60,174 nucleotides of DNA, taken from positions 1 through 60,174 of the forward strand of contig NZ_JAODNI010000072.1 of assembly GCF_025465255.1 (NCBI RefSeq), in the 5' to 3' direction. A model generated the notes under the pieces. That model saw only the letters and a program-made list of their open reading frames with translations. It searched no databases and had not been told where the DNA came from. Below are positions 26,131-36,153 of this stretch, one piece after another. The stretch is from Pseudonocardia sp. Its GTDB lineage: Bacteria; Actinomycetota; Actinomycetes; Mycobacteriales; Pseudonocardiaceae. Position 1 is the stretch's first letter. Every line of letters starts with the position of its first letter. Both the position numbers and the translations under genes were made by a program.

Positions 26131-26690
26131 CATGGGTCGTCTCCGCCGGCCTGGGTCGCCGGATGGCCGCACCGGCCCGCCGAGCCGACACGGCCCGTAC
26201 CGGGGCGAGGCGCAGCGCGACGAGCTGATGGTCGACTTCCTCGCCGAGGGCGTGCAGGCCCGCCACAAGTGCTACTGCGCGGCAGCCACATGGCGACCGG
26301 CGGCTTCACCGCGGATCGCATGCTGCGGTTCTGGGAGGAGTGGGGACGACCACCTACGTGCGCAGGGGCCGGAACTTCGCCCGGATCGGGGCGGACATGA
26401 GCTGGGCGATCGCTCGTCGCCCCGGACTTCGTCGCGGACCTGACCCGCTACGAGTCCAGGTTCAACCTCTGGGCCCACCGCCACCCGCAGGTCACGGCGT
26501 GCCTGTACGACCTGGACCAGTTCGGTGGCGAGGTGATCGTCCCGATCGTGAAGGTGCACCCCAAGGTGTGGGTGGACGGCCTCGTGGTGACCAACCGGTA
26601 TTACCTGGACAGCGAGTACCTGCTCGCCGACGAGGTCGAGGACCTGGTCCGTGACGGCGTCTCCGCCGGTGAGAGCCCTCGCCCTCCGCC
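26131..26690 (+). pseudogene. MEDS-domain sensor protein, internally deleted and frameshifted
   Basis: Readable pieces in order are GEAQRDELMVDFLAEGVQARHKCYC, then in another frame HMATGGFTADRMLRFWEEW, then TTYVRRGRNFARIGADMSWA, then APDFVADLTRYESRFNLWAH, and finally IVPIVKVHPKVWVDGLVVTN with YYLDSEYLLADE. Together they follow the order of a MEDS (DcmR-type sensory) domain protein of about 200 residues. A segment is missing after HKCYC, and at least three frame changes are needed. The gene cannot make the full protein. Confidence 0.65.
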
Positions 26691-26731
26691 GCGGGGTGGG
26701 CGGCCCTTCTGGGCCCGTGGTGCCGGATGTA

Positions 26732-26990
26732 GTTCCGCGTGCATCGACAGCGGGGCCTGGCCCAGGTCGCCCTCCTGGCCTACGCGTTGGCCCGGGGCAC
26801 CCCACGAGCTGACCTGCCACGTCGCGCGCGGCACGACCGACCTCGGGGCCCGCCCGCGGCCGCCCGGCGGCGCCGACCCGCCCCGGGCAGGGGGCGCCGG
26901 GCATCCCCCGGGACCACGAGCTCGTCCGGGATAGCCGTGGAACGCAGCGACGACGCCGTGACCGTACGGCTGGCCGTGCAGCCGGCGTAG
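26732..26990 (+). pseudogene. Relic of an anti-sigma-type ATP-binding protein
   Basis: The frame reads FRVHRQRGLAQVALLAYALARG, then arginine-proline-rich sequence, then AVERSDDAVTVRLAVQPA before TAG at 26988. The beginning and end resemble the RsbW-like ATP-binding proteins often encoded beside MEDS proteins, but the central ATPase motifs (N, G1 and G2 boxes) are not readable. I consider it a decayed partner gene of the preceding relic; the assignment is tentative. Confidence 0.4.
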
Positions 26991-26996
26991 ACGCCG

Positions 26997-28703
26997 TCAG
27001 ATCGAGCCGCGCAGGACGTTCCACGCCCGGGTGGCGACGTGCATGTTCAACCGGGTGTCGACCTCGCTCAGGTCGTGGTCGCCGAGTTCCCGGATCCGGC
27101 GCAGCCGGTAGCGCAGGGTGCTGCGGTGGATCAACAGCGCCCGGGCGGCGGCGTCGTAGTTGCCGCCGCACTCGAGGTACTGCCACAGCGTCAGGACCAG
27201 GTTGGAGTGGTTGGCCGAGTCGTAGTCGAGCAGCGGCCCCAACCACTCGCGGACGAACCGGCGGACCTCCTGGTCGTCGTCACCGAGGGCGAGCAACCGG
27301 TAGATGCCGAGATCGTCGTACACGACGACGCCCGTCGGATCCGCCGTCTCCAGCCGGATGCGCAGCGCCCGCTCCGCCTCCGCGAAGGAGCGCGGGAGCC
27401 CGGAGGGGGTGCGGCACACTCCGCCGACGCCCATCGAACCCGTGCCGGACCGCATCCTCCGCCCCAGCGCGCGGAACATCTCGTTCCACCGGTGGCCCTC
27501 GGCCCACGCCTCGGGCCTGCGCACGACGACCACGACGCGTCCTCCGCGACGGGCCTGCAGGACCCTGGCGTCCAGCACCGTGTCCGCCGCCCGGTCGACC
27601 GCCCTGATGAGCGCCTCGTCGGGGTGGTCACCGGTCCACTGCACCACGAGCACGTGGTGCGGACCGCGCAGGTCGTGGCCGAGCGGGTCCGCGCGCAGGA
27701 CGGCGCTCTCGTCGTCGGTGCCGGTCAGCAGGTCGTCCACCAGCTGCCGGCGAAGCCTCAGCTCCGTCTCGGCGAGGCTGCGCCGGTGGACCAGCTCCAT
27801 GGCGAGCACGACGGCGCCGTGGGCGAGCGCGAAGGTCTCGTGCTCACCGGCCCGCCGGTCCGGGTCGACGAGCACGATGACGCCGAGCACCTCCTCCCGG
27901 GGCTGGGCCACCGCGATGAGCCGGTCCCTGTCCCGGATCGGCAGCGGACTCCGGCGGGCCTCGGCCAGCAGCTGGGTGCGCCGGGGTGCGGGGATGGGGG
28001 GATACCGCTCCGGGCGGCCGGGACCGGCCCAGGCCTGGAGGTTGCCGAAGCGGTCCTCCACGGCGACGCCGAGGCCGGTGAGCCGGAACAGGGCGTCGGC
28101 GATGCCCGGCTCGCCCGCGCCGGAGGCGGCCACGGACGCGAGCGCCTCGTGGGCCTTCCGACGTCCCTCCATGGCGGCGACGCTCGTCAGGAGCTCCCGG
28201 TTGACGCCCTCGAGCTCGGAGTTGGCCGTGCGGAGCCGCTGAGCGGTCTCCCGCTCCCGGGAGTAGAGCGCCGCCCCGCTCAGCGCGCTGCCCGCCTGCT
28301 GGGCCAGCATCCGCAGCAGGAACCGCCGGTTCTCCGACGGTTCGGCGTCCGCGCCGACGACGAGGTACCCGGCCTGCCCGCCGAGAGCCCGCAGGGGGTA
28401 GGCCCACATCCAGGCGGCGTCCGTCCCGTCGACCGATCCCTCCCGCCCGTCGAGCTCGATCAGCCGCGCGGTGAGGTCGGGCCGGACGACCGTGCGGCCG
28501 TTGGGCGCGTGCAACCGCATGTCGTCCCCGGCCAGCGCGGTGACGAGGGGCCGGCACGAGGTCAGCGACGCGACGGAGGAGACCGCGAGGCGGAGGATCT
28601 CCTGCTCGTCGTGCCGATCGGACATCACCATCCCGAGCACGAACAGGCTCGTCAGGCTCGAGAGATGCTCGCGCAAGGCGGCCATCGGTTCGACGTCCTT
28701 CAT
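26997..28703 (-). CDS. PucR/CdaR-type transcriptional regulator with N-terminal GAF-like region
   Basis: A 568-residue regulator. The first 330 residues contain GAF-like sensory sequence (for example PLRALGGQAGYLVVGADAEP) and a predicted coiled segment (QRLRTANSELEGVNRELL). The C-terminal PucR helix-turn-helix is clear: ECGGNYDAAARALLIHRSTLRYRLRRIRELG. ATG 28703 is preferred over a start 15 codons upstream because GAGGATGCGAG precedes it. It is divergent from nothing obvious; the esterase gene just upstream runs in the same direction, so either that gene or distant genes could be targets. Confidence 0.85.
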   Translation of the reverse strand: MKDVEPMAALREHLSSLTSLFVLGMVMSDRHDEQEILRLAVSSVASLTSCRPLVTALAGDDMRLHAPNGRTVVRPDLTARLIELDGREGSVDGTDAAWMWAYPLRALGGQAGYLVVGADAEPSENRRFLLRMLAQQAGSALSGAALYSRERETAQRLRTANSELEGVNRELLTSVAAMEGRRKAHEALASVAASGAGEPGIADALFRLTGLGVAVEDRFGNLQAWAGPGRPERYPPIPAPRRTQLLAEARRSPLPIRDRDRLIAVAQPREEVLGVIVLVDPDRRAGEHETFALAHGAVVLAMELVHRRSLAETELRLRRQLVDDLLTGTDDESAVLRADPLGHDLRGPHHVLVVQWTGDHPDEALIRAVDRAADTVLDARVLQARRGGRVVVVVRRPEAWAEGHRWNEMFRALGRRMRSGTGSMGVGGVCRTPSGLPRSFAEAERALRIRLETADPTGVVVYDDLGIYRLLALGDDDQEVRRFVREWLGPLLDYDSANHSNLVLTLWQYLECGGNYDAAARALLIHRSTLRYRLRRIRELGDHDLSEVDTRLNMHVATRAWNVLRGSI

Positions 28704-28830
28704 CTCGCATCCTCGATCCGCGGCGTCCGGGCGAAACGGTGGGAACAACGATGTGGCCCGTGCCGGGTGCGCGAGAGTACGCCCGGGCTCGGCCCGTCCG
28801 GCACCGCTCGGTGGTCCGTGGCGGACCGGC

Positions 28831-29796
28831 TCACTCGGCGAACAACCGCCGCAGCCAGTTCACCCGCGCCGCCCGCGCTTCCCGGGACAGGGCGGCGCCG
28901 GGAACGACCGAGTCGAAGCCGTGGAAGGCCCCGGGCCAGATGTGCAGCTCGGCCTGCCCGCCCGCCTGCCAGAGCCGCGTGGCGTAGTCGACGGCCTCGT
29001 CGCGGAAGGTCTCGACGGCGCCGGCGTCGACGAACGCCGGTGGGAGCCCGGAGAGGTCGGTGGCCCGGGCCGGTGCCGCGTAGAGGGACACGTCCGGCCC
29101 GCCGGCGGCCTCCCCGAGCAGGGCGGACCACCCGGTGGCGTTCGACGTGAGATCCCACAGACCCTCCCCGTCGAGCTCGGTGCTGGAGTGGGTGCGGGCG
29201 CGGTCGTCGAGCATCGGGCAGATCAGCAGCTGGGCGACCAGCCCGGGGCCACCGCGGTCGCGGGCGAGCAGGGCGAGCGCGGCGGCGAGACCACCACCGG
29301 CGCTGCCGCCGCCGACCGTGAGCCGGTCGGCGTCGACGCCCAGCTCCCCGGCGTGCCCGGCGACCCAGGACAGCGCGGCGTAGCAGTCCTCCACCGGGGC
29401 CGGGTGGGGGTGCTCCGGGGCCAGCCGGTACTCGACCGAGGCGATCACCATCGGCACCGCGCGCATCCACTCGAGCGCCCAGTCCAGGCCGACCCTGCGG
29501 TGGCCCGCGACCATGCCGCCCCCGTGGACGTGCAGCATCGCCGGGAGCGGAACGGCCCGGTCGGCGCCCTTCGGCCGCAGGACCAGGAGGAGCACGTCCG
29601 GCGCGCCGGCCGGACCGGGCACCGGGAACTCGTCGATCTCGACGTCGGCCAGCGCCTCCTCAGGGATGCGGTACTCGTCGCTGATCGCCCTGAGCGCGCC
29701 GATGCGGTCCGGCGTGATCGTCGGCGGGTTCACCTCGTGGACGAGCGTGAGCGCCTCGGCCAGTTCGGGATCGAAGGGTGGGTGGAGTCTGCTCAT
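28831..29796 (-). CDS. Alpha/beta hydrolase of the hormone-sensitive lipase family (esterase)
   Basis: This 321-residue esterase has the oxyanion-hole motif HVHGGGMVAG (about 97-106), the nucleophile motif GGGSAGG with Ser, the EYRLAPEHPHPAPVEDCYAAL block and a C-terminal GAFHGFD with the catalytic His. These are hallmarks of family IV bacterial esterases, which cleave short-chain esters. No signal peptide is seen. The ATG at 29796 lies just before the conserved region; the frame is open further upstream but that part overlaps the divergent SnoaL-like gene. Confidence 0.9.
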   Translation of the reverse strand: MSRLHPPFDPELAEALTLVHEVNPPTITPDRIGALRAISDEYRIPEEALADVEIDEFPVPGPAGAPDVLLLVLRPKGADRAVPLPAMLHVHGGGMVAGHRRVGLDWALEWMRAVPMVIASVEYRLAPEHPHPAPVEDCYAALSWVAGHAGELGVDADRLTVGGGSAGGGLAAALALLARDRGGPGLVAQLLICPMLDDRARTHSSTELDGEGLWDLTSNATGWSALLGEAAGGPDVSLYAAPARATDLSGLPPAFVDAGAVETFRDEAVDYATRLWQAGGQAELHIWPGAFHGFDSVVPGAALSREARAARVNWLRRLFAE

Positions 29797-29866
29797 CGAG
29801 TCGGCTCCTCGTCGAGTGGGTGAACGGTAGTGTCCGGCCATCGTCGGTGCCACGAAGGGACGGGCC

Positions 29867-30313
29867 ATGACCGAGCGGAACCTCGCCCAGGAGGACACCC
29901 ACAAACAGGCCGTCCAGGCGGCCTTCGACGACTGGGCGGCCGGCCGCGGGGGCCCCTTCGACCTGCTGGCCGATGAGGCCCGCTGGACCATCGTCGGGAA
30001 CAGCCCGGTCTCGAGGACCTACGAAAGCCGGCAGGAGTTCCTCGACACGGTGATCGGGCCGTTCAACGCGCGGCTGTCGGAGCCGCTCGTCCCGACCGTC
30101 CGTGCCGTGTACGCGGACGGCGACTGGGTCATCGCCCTGTTCGACGCCTCCGGTTCCGCCCACGACGGCGTGCCGTACCGCAACACCTACACCTGGTACC
30201 TGCGGCTGGCGGACGGCGCGATCGTGGAGGCCATCGCCTTCTTCGACACCCTCGAGTTCACCGACCTCTGGAACCGCGTGACCCCGGCCGTGGACGGAGG
30301 CCTCGCCGGATGA
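29867..30313 (+). CDS. SnoaL-like / NTF2-fold protein
   Basis: A 148-residue protein with the cone-shaped NTF2-like pattern: HKQAVQAAFDDWAAGRGGPFDLLADEARWTIVG, YESRQEFLDTVIGPFNARL, RNTYTWYLRLADGAIVEAIAFFDTLEF. Such proteins are isomerases, hydrolases or ligand binders; no function can be given. It is divergent from the esterase gene, about 70 bases apart. Confidence 0.85.
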   Translation: MTERNLAQEDTHKQAVQAAFDDWAAGRGGPFDLLADEARWTIVGNSPVSRTYESRQEFLDTVIGPFNARLSEPLVPTVRAVYADGDWVIALFDASGSAHDGVPYRNTYTWYLRLADGAIVEAIAFFDTLEFTDLWNRVTPAVDGGLAG

Positions 30314-30329
30314 CAGGGTCCGTGATCCG

Positions 30330-31196
30330 TCAGGTCGTCGCGATCAGCACGCTCGCCGTGAGTGCCGCGCCCAGCCCGAGGGACTGCTTCCACGTGAGCC
30401 GTTCGCCCAGCACGGCGATACCCAGCAGGACGGGGATGACGGGATAGAGGGAGGACAGTACGACGGCGACCGCGACCAGTTCGCTTCTCGTGGCGAGCAG
30501 GTAACACGTGAGGGCGAGCGCGGCCAGTGCCCCGGCGAGAGCCGCGGCGAGGCCGTGCCCGGCTCGGGCTCCGGCCCGCCGAGAGTTCCTCGCGGGCTCC
30601 TCGACCGCACGCACCAGGAGCCTGGACAGCACGGCGATGGCGACGATCGCGGTGAGGCGCCCTGCGAGGACGGGCCACAGCCCTGAGCCCGGGCCGGCCT
30701 GGGCGAGGGCGAGGTACTGCAGGGCGATACCCGTACCGGCGGCGAGTCCGTCGGGGAGCGCGGCGTTCCCGTGGTCGCCGGTGGTGTCCCGGCCGCGGGA
30801 CACCGCCCACAACGCCGGGACGGCGACGGCGACCCCTGCCCAGGCGAGCGGGGTGGGCCGCTCACCGAGCACAACGACACCGACGAGTACGGGCAGGGCG
30901 ACACCGCCGACGGCACTGACCGGTACGACCACGCTCATGGCGCCGCGGCTGATGCCGCGGAACAGGAACGTCATCGCCAGCCCGGTACCGACGCCGGACA
31001 GGCCGCCCCAGGCCAGGTCGGCGGTCGCCGGCGCCGTCGTGGAGACCAGCGGTGCGACCACGGCTGTCGACAGGAACCCGCCGAGCTGTCCGAGGAAGGC
31101 GACGCGGAGGAACGAGGTTCGGCGCGACACCACTCCGCCGAGGAAATCCGACAGGCCGTAGCTGATCGACGAGGCGAGTGCGAACAGAGCGCCCAT
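30330..31196 (-). CDS. EamA/DMT-family transporter
   Basis: A 288-residue protein with ten hydrophobic segments and two EamA repeats, beginning LFALASSISYGLSDFLGGVVSRRT and ending LYPVIPVLLGIAVLGERLTWKQSLGLGAALTASV. The ERLTWxQ..G motif is typical of drug/metabolite exporters. It lies three bases downstream of the MarR gene and is almost certainly co-transcribed with it, so it probably exports the compound sensed by that repressor. Confidence 0.9.
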   Translation of the reverse strand: MGALFALASSISYGLSDFLGGVVSRRTSFLRVAFLGQLGGFLSTAVVAPLVSTTAPATADLAWGGLSGVGTGLAMTFLFRGISRGAMSVVVPVSAVGGVALPVLVGVVVLGERPTPLAWAGVAVAVPALWAVSRGRDTTGDHGNAALPDGLAAGTGIALQYLALAQAGPGSGLWPVLAGRLTAIVAIAVLSRLLVRAVEEPARNSRRAGARAGHGLAAALAGALAALALTCYLLATRSELVAVAVVLSSLYPVIPVLLGIAVLGERLTWKQSLGLGAALTASVLIATT

Positions 31197-31199
31197 CGG

Positions 31200-31721
31200 T
31201 CAACGCCCCTGTTCGCGCTCGGCCTTCCCGACCGGGCACGGTGCACTCGCCGTGCAGCTGGCACGGTCGCACAGACGGCACAGCAGCTCCGAGCTGCCGA
31301 CGCGGGTGTAGAGGCGGGTCAGGAGTTTGGCGAGCAGGTCTGCCAGGGTGTCCTGCTCGCCCTCATCGAGGACGGAGACGAGCTCGCCCAGCGGCTCTCC
31401 ACGGGCTGTGAGGAGGAGGGAGGCGGCGTGGCGACCTGCGGACGTCGGCTGCACGCTCACCTCCCGCCCGGGACCCGGGCGTCGGTTCACGAGGTCCGCC
31501 GCCTGCAGGGAGTCGACCATGCGTGCGGCGGCCGGCTGGCTCAGACCGACTCGCCGGCCCAGTTCGGTCACGCTGAGCCCGGGCGAGGCGGACAGAACGA
31601 CGAGCGCAGCGGCTCCGCTGGCGCTCACCCCGGCTGCTCGCGTCGTGTCGTCAGTGACGAGGTCGGCCACGGCGAGCGCGGCGGCCCCGAGGAGGTTCGC
31701 GGTGCGGGCCCCGTCATGCAT
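31200..31721 (-). CDS. MarR-family regulator with cysteine-rich C-terminus
   Basis: A 173-residue winged-helix protein (ASPGLSVTELGRRVGLSQPAAARMVDSLQAADLVNRR). The C-terminal tail CRLCDRASCTASAPCPVGKA carries five Cys and could form a metal or redox switch. The start codon sits inside a perfect 17-bp palindrome and no ribosome binding site is seen upstream, which suggests a leaderless mRNA and autorepression. It controls the downstream EamA exporter in all likelihood. Confidence 0.87.
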   Translation of the reverse strand: MHDGARTANLLGAAALAVADLVTDDTTRAAGVSASGAAALVVLSASPGLSVTELGRRVGLSQPAAARMVDSLQAADLVNRRPGPGREVSVQPTSAGRHAASLLLTARGEPLGELVSVLDEGEQDTLADLLAKLLTRLYTRVGSSELLCRLCDRASCTASAPCPVGKAEREQGR

Positions 31722-31732
31722 GACTCATGCAT
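31716..31732. promoter_or_regulatory. Perfect palindrome at the marR start codon, likely autoregulatory operator
   Basis: ATGCATGA at 31716-31723 and TCATGCAT at 31725-31732 are perfect inverted repeats around a single central base. The MarR initiation codon is at 31721-31719, inside the left arm. A binding site of this size and symmetry suits a MarR dimer and would block transcription starting at or near the ATG. Confidence 0.65.
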
Positions 31733-31879
31733 AACACCCGGCGAGGGCGCAGGGAAGCGCGGGCGGAGGTTCCGAGGCGAGGATCCGGGCGCCTCCTGCG
31801 CGGCGATCGGGCCCGGTCCGACCGCGGGCCGTCGGGCCAGCGGTCGCGCTCCTCGCGTCGAGTGGGTCACCCTTGTCGG

Positions 31880-32329
31880 GTGGCGGCGGACTTCTACAGC
31901 ATCCGGTTCAGCGCCGATCCCGTGCAGCTGACGTTCTTCAGGTACGGGCTCGGCAGGTGGTTGGAGGGGCTGCAGTGGCCCGAGGGGGAGCGCGACGAGG
32001 TGATCCTGGCGGTCAGCGAGGCGTGCACCAACTCGGTCCAGCACGCCTACCCGGTCGGCTTTCCCGGGGATGTCGAGGTCGTGGGCCGTCTGGTCCTCGG
32101 GCTGTCCCGGCGCCGGGTCGCGGTCACGGTGCGGGACTGGGGGGAATGGCGCTCGGAGACGGGTGGCAACGGCTTCGGTCTCGTCGTCGTGCGCGGGTGC
32201 ATGGAGCGGGTGAACGTCCGCCATGACGGGCACGGCACGGTCGTGACCATGGTCAGTAGGCCGGTTCCGTCGATCGGTGCGGTCACGTCTCCGGCGGAGG
32301 CGGGCAACCAGGGCCCTTCTGGTGTGTGA
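31880..32329 (+). CDS. Anti-sigma-factor-type ATP-binding protein (RsbW-like)
   Basis: This 149-residue GHKL-type ATPase has the N box VSEACTNSVQHAYP, the G1 box VRDWGEW and the G2 box GNGFGLVVVRG. These belong to serine kinases/anti-sigma factors of partner-switching systems. No sigma factor gene is adjacent. The start is uncertain: GTG 31880 sits just before the domain, and the frame is open further upstream. The small conserved protein at 32392 follows on the same strand. Confidence 0.83.
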   Translation: MAADFYSIRFSADPVQLTFFRYGLGRWLEGLQWPEGERDEVILAVSEACTNSVQHAYPVGFPGDVEVVGRLVLGLSRRRVAVTVRDWGEWRSETGGNGFGLVVVRGCMERVNVRHDGHGTVVTMVSRPVPSIGAVTSPAEAGNQGPSGV

Positions 32330-32391
32330 CGTGGGTCATAGCGGGTATGCGGTCCCTGTCCGTTGCAGAAGCGAGGAGAGGACCCGACGCT

Positions 32392-32622
32392 GTGTCTACC
32401 ACCGAGACGGGCCAGGTCACTGGCACCAAGGACAAGGACTACAACCTGATCTGGTTCACCGAGGCCTGCTTGAGCAACGCCCTCAGGCTCGAGACCTACA
32501 TCCAGGACGCCGAGCGCGACGGCGACAACGACCTCGCCGAATTCTTCCGGCGCGCGCAGGCGGAGAGCCGGAAGGGCGGCGAACAGGCGAAGGAGATGCT
32601 GACCCGCCGCCTCTCCGGCTGA
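32392..32622 (+). CDS. Small conserved actinobacterial protein, unknown function
   Basis: A 76-residue soluble, highly charged protein starting with GTG after GAGGAGAG. It reads GTKDKDYNLIWFTEACLSNALRLETYIQDAE and then a helical FFRRAQAESRKGGEQAKEML. I recognise the pattern as a small protein common in actinobacteria but know no function. Its position after an anti-sigma-like ATPase hints at a stress role, which is only inference. Confidence 0.7.
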   Translation: MSTTETGQVTGTKDKDYNLIWFTEACLSNALRLETYIQDAERDGDNDLAEFFRRAQAESRKGGEQAKEMLTRRLSG

Positions 32623-32730
32623 CCGCGCAACCGCACGACGAGCGAGCCTCCTGGTCCGGGATAGGTCCGACATCCCGACCAGGAGAGCGCGCCGAGTTCG
32701 GGCAGCGTCGCGGGCGCCGCGTCGTGACGG

Positions 32731-33443
32731 TCAGTGGGCCGCGGTGAGGACACCCCGGGCCCGGTACTCCAGGGCGTGTGTCGCCGGCCGGGGCAGCGTC
32801 CAGCCCGTTCGCCGTCGCAGCTCGGACAGCCGCGCCGGCGCTCGTCGGTAGGCGGCGTGGCGCTCGGCCTCGTGCGGCGTCGACTCCGCCGTGGCGGGCA
32901 GCTTGAGTGTCTGGTCGAGCAGCGCGCGTTCCCCGGGGCGAAGCGCGCGGCCCGGATCCGGTCCACCGCGTCCACCGCGGCCGCCCAGGCGCGCTCCGCG
33001 GCGTCGGCAGCGCGGGCGAACTCCGCCGCGGCCAAGGCGGCCCGGATAGTTCTCGGTACGCAATGCGATCGCCGCCGCGAAGGCGTCCACGAAGCGGGCG
33101 GTCGCCGGAAGGGTCACGTCGGCCAGGGCCGGTCGTGCGAGCACGGCTACGGGATCGCACTCGAACGTGCGAAGGCCTGTGCCGTCCGTCCGTGACGTTC
33201 CACGGCCGCCTGCCACCGGTCGCGCTCCTCTCGCTCGCGGCCCGGCAGTCCGCGCAACTGCTCGATCAACAGCCGGTCGTATCCGTGGTGATGCATCAGG
33301 AAGCCCAGAACGGCCAACCCGATCAACAGGGCCGGCAACAACAGCCACAGATCCGCATCGGGGCCACCGCCGTACGGCCCGTGATGAACGCCGAACCCGT
33401 GCCCGCCGTGAGGACCGGGAGGTGAATCGTCGAAATCAGGCAT
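32731..33443 (-). pseudogene. Decayed paralogue of the His-rich membrane protein
   Basis: Starting MPDFDDSPPGPHGGHGFGVHHG at 33443, the sequence follows the intact protein at 7973-8734 through the single membrane span (LLLPALLIGLAVLGFLMHHHGYDRLLIEQ) and then needs three frame changes. Each is a single-base loss: after GRTAQAFA (near 33170), after ENYPG (near 33040) and after FAPG (near 32937, in a G-run). The pieces FECDPVAVLARPALADVT, AAAEFARAADAAERAW and RALLDQTLKLPATAESTPHEAERHAAYRR align well with the intact copy. The His-rich tail is shorter (fewer His) than in the intact copy. Confidence 0.85.
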
Positions 33444-33614
33444 ACCGTCACTCCCGATGGGGTCGTCTCGGGGGACGGTACATCGAGCCGTCGCCACGTC
33501 AGCGGGCCGCGCGGAGATGCGGCGCCCTCTTCAGGAATCGTTCAGGTAAGGCTTGGAACGCCGTGATCAGCGCGCCTGCCTGCGCGGACGAGGCATCGGG
33601 CACGGGCGGCCGCG

Positions 33615-35012
<1,398 letters not shown>

Positions 35013-35204
35013 CCCGCCCGGGGTACCCCACGCCGTGTCGTCGACACCTCGGGCGAGGCCGGGCGCCCCTTCCGTCCCCCGCACGTCCGCCCACCGGGCC
35101 GAATGGGGCATCCTCGGATGCGCCCGGCAGGCCCACGCGCGGACGAGCGAGGTCCGCGATCGTCGTCGGGGACAGCGCTGCGGCCGCTCGACGTCGGAGG
35201 CACC

Positions 35205-36089
35205 ATGATCCTGGTGACCGGGGCCACCGGCCAGGTCGGCTATCGCCTGGTGGAGGAGCTGACGGACGCCCGTGAGCCGGTCACGGGCATGGTCCGCGTG
35301 GAGGCGAAGGCCCTGGACCTGCCCCCCGCGGCGGGCCACGTCGTGGCCACCCTGGACGGCCCACCCTCCCCGGACGTGCTGCGGACGTTCGACCGGATAT
35401 TCCTGATGAGCCCGTCGAGCGAGGAACAGGTCGAGCTCGAGATCGCCTTCATCGACGCGGTCCTTGCGGCGGGGCACCGCCCGCACCTGGTCAAGCTCGC
35501 GGCCGACGGGTTCCAGGACCCCGACTGCACCGTGCGGTTCATGCGCAACCACCGTCAGGTCGCCGCGCACATCGACGCCATGGACCTGCCGGCCACCTAC
35601 GTCGCACCGAACCTGTACATGGAGAACCTGCTGACGGCGACGGACACGATCCGCGAGCAGGGCGTGGTGTCGGCGCCGGCGGGGGACGGCCGGGTGGCGT
35701 TCATGGCGGCCGCCGACGTCGCCGCGGTGGCGGCGCGCGCGCTCACCCTCGACGGACCGGACGACATCTACGTCGTCGGCGGGCCCGAGGCGTTGAGCTA
35801 CGCCGATGTCGCCGCACGGATTTCGGCGGTGTTCGCCCGCCAGGTCGAGTACGTCGACATCACCCCGGACGAGGCGAGCTCCACGATGCTCGCCGCGGGC
35901 TTCTCCGACTGGCAGGCGGAGGGCATGGTCGAGCTGTTCGAGTGGGTGCGCGGCGGTGCCTGCGCCGCCGTCACCGACGATGCGCGGACGCTGACCGGCG
36001 AGTCCCCCCGCCCGCTGGAACGCTGGCTGGACGATCGCCGCGGCGCGTTCCTCGGGCTGTCGCCGGACACCCGCGAGGCCCGTTTCTGA
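35205..36089 (+). CDS. NmrA-like NAD(P)-binding protein
   Basis: A 294-residue atypical SDR with the Rossmann motif MILVTGATGQVGYRLVEEL at its N-terminus and no YxxxK active site. This fits the NmrA/QOR-type NAD(P)H-binding group, which act as redox sensors or quinone reductases. GGAGG precedes the ATG. It is divergent from the kinase and convergent with the secreted protein downstream. Confidence 0.87.
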   Translation: MILVTGATGQVGYRLVEELTDAREPVTGMVRVEAKALDLPPAAGHVVATLDGPPSPDVLRTFDRIFLMSPSSEEQVELEIAFIDAVLAAGHRPHLVKLAADGFQDPDCTVRFMRNHRQVAAHIDAMDLPATYVAPNLYMENLLTATDTIREQGVVSAPAGDGRVAFMAAADVAAVAARALTLDGPDDIYVVGGPEALSYADVAARISAVFARQVEYVDITPDEASSTMLAAGFSDWQAEGMVELFEWVRGGACAAVTDDARTLTGESPRPLERWLDDRRGAFLGLSPDTREARF

Positions 36090-36102
36090 CGCCGGCAGGC
36101 CG

Positions 36103-36139
36103 GGTGGCGTGGGCCGTCCGACGCCCGGCCCACGCCACC
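36103..36139. terminator. Bidirectional hairpin terminator between convergent genes
   Basis: GGTGGCGTGGGCC at 36103-36115 pairs perfectly with 36127-36139 over 13 bp with an 11-base loop. It sits in the 64-base gap between the convergent NmrA-like and secreted-protein genes. Confidence 0.65.
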
Positions 36140-36153
36140 GAACTCCGTGAACG

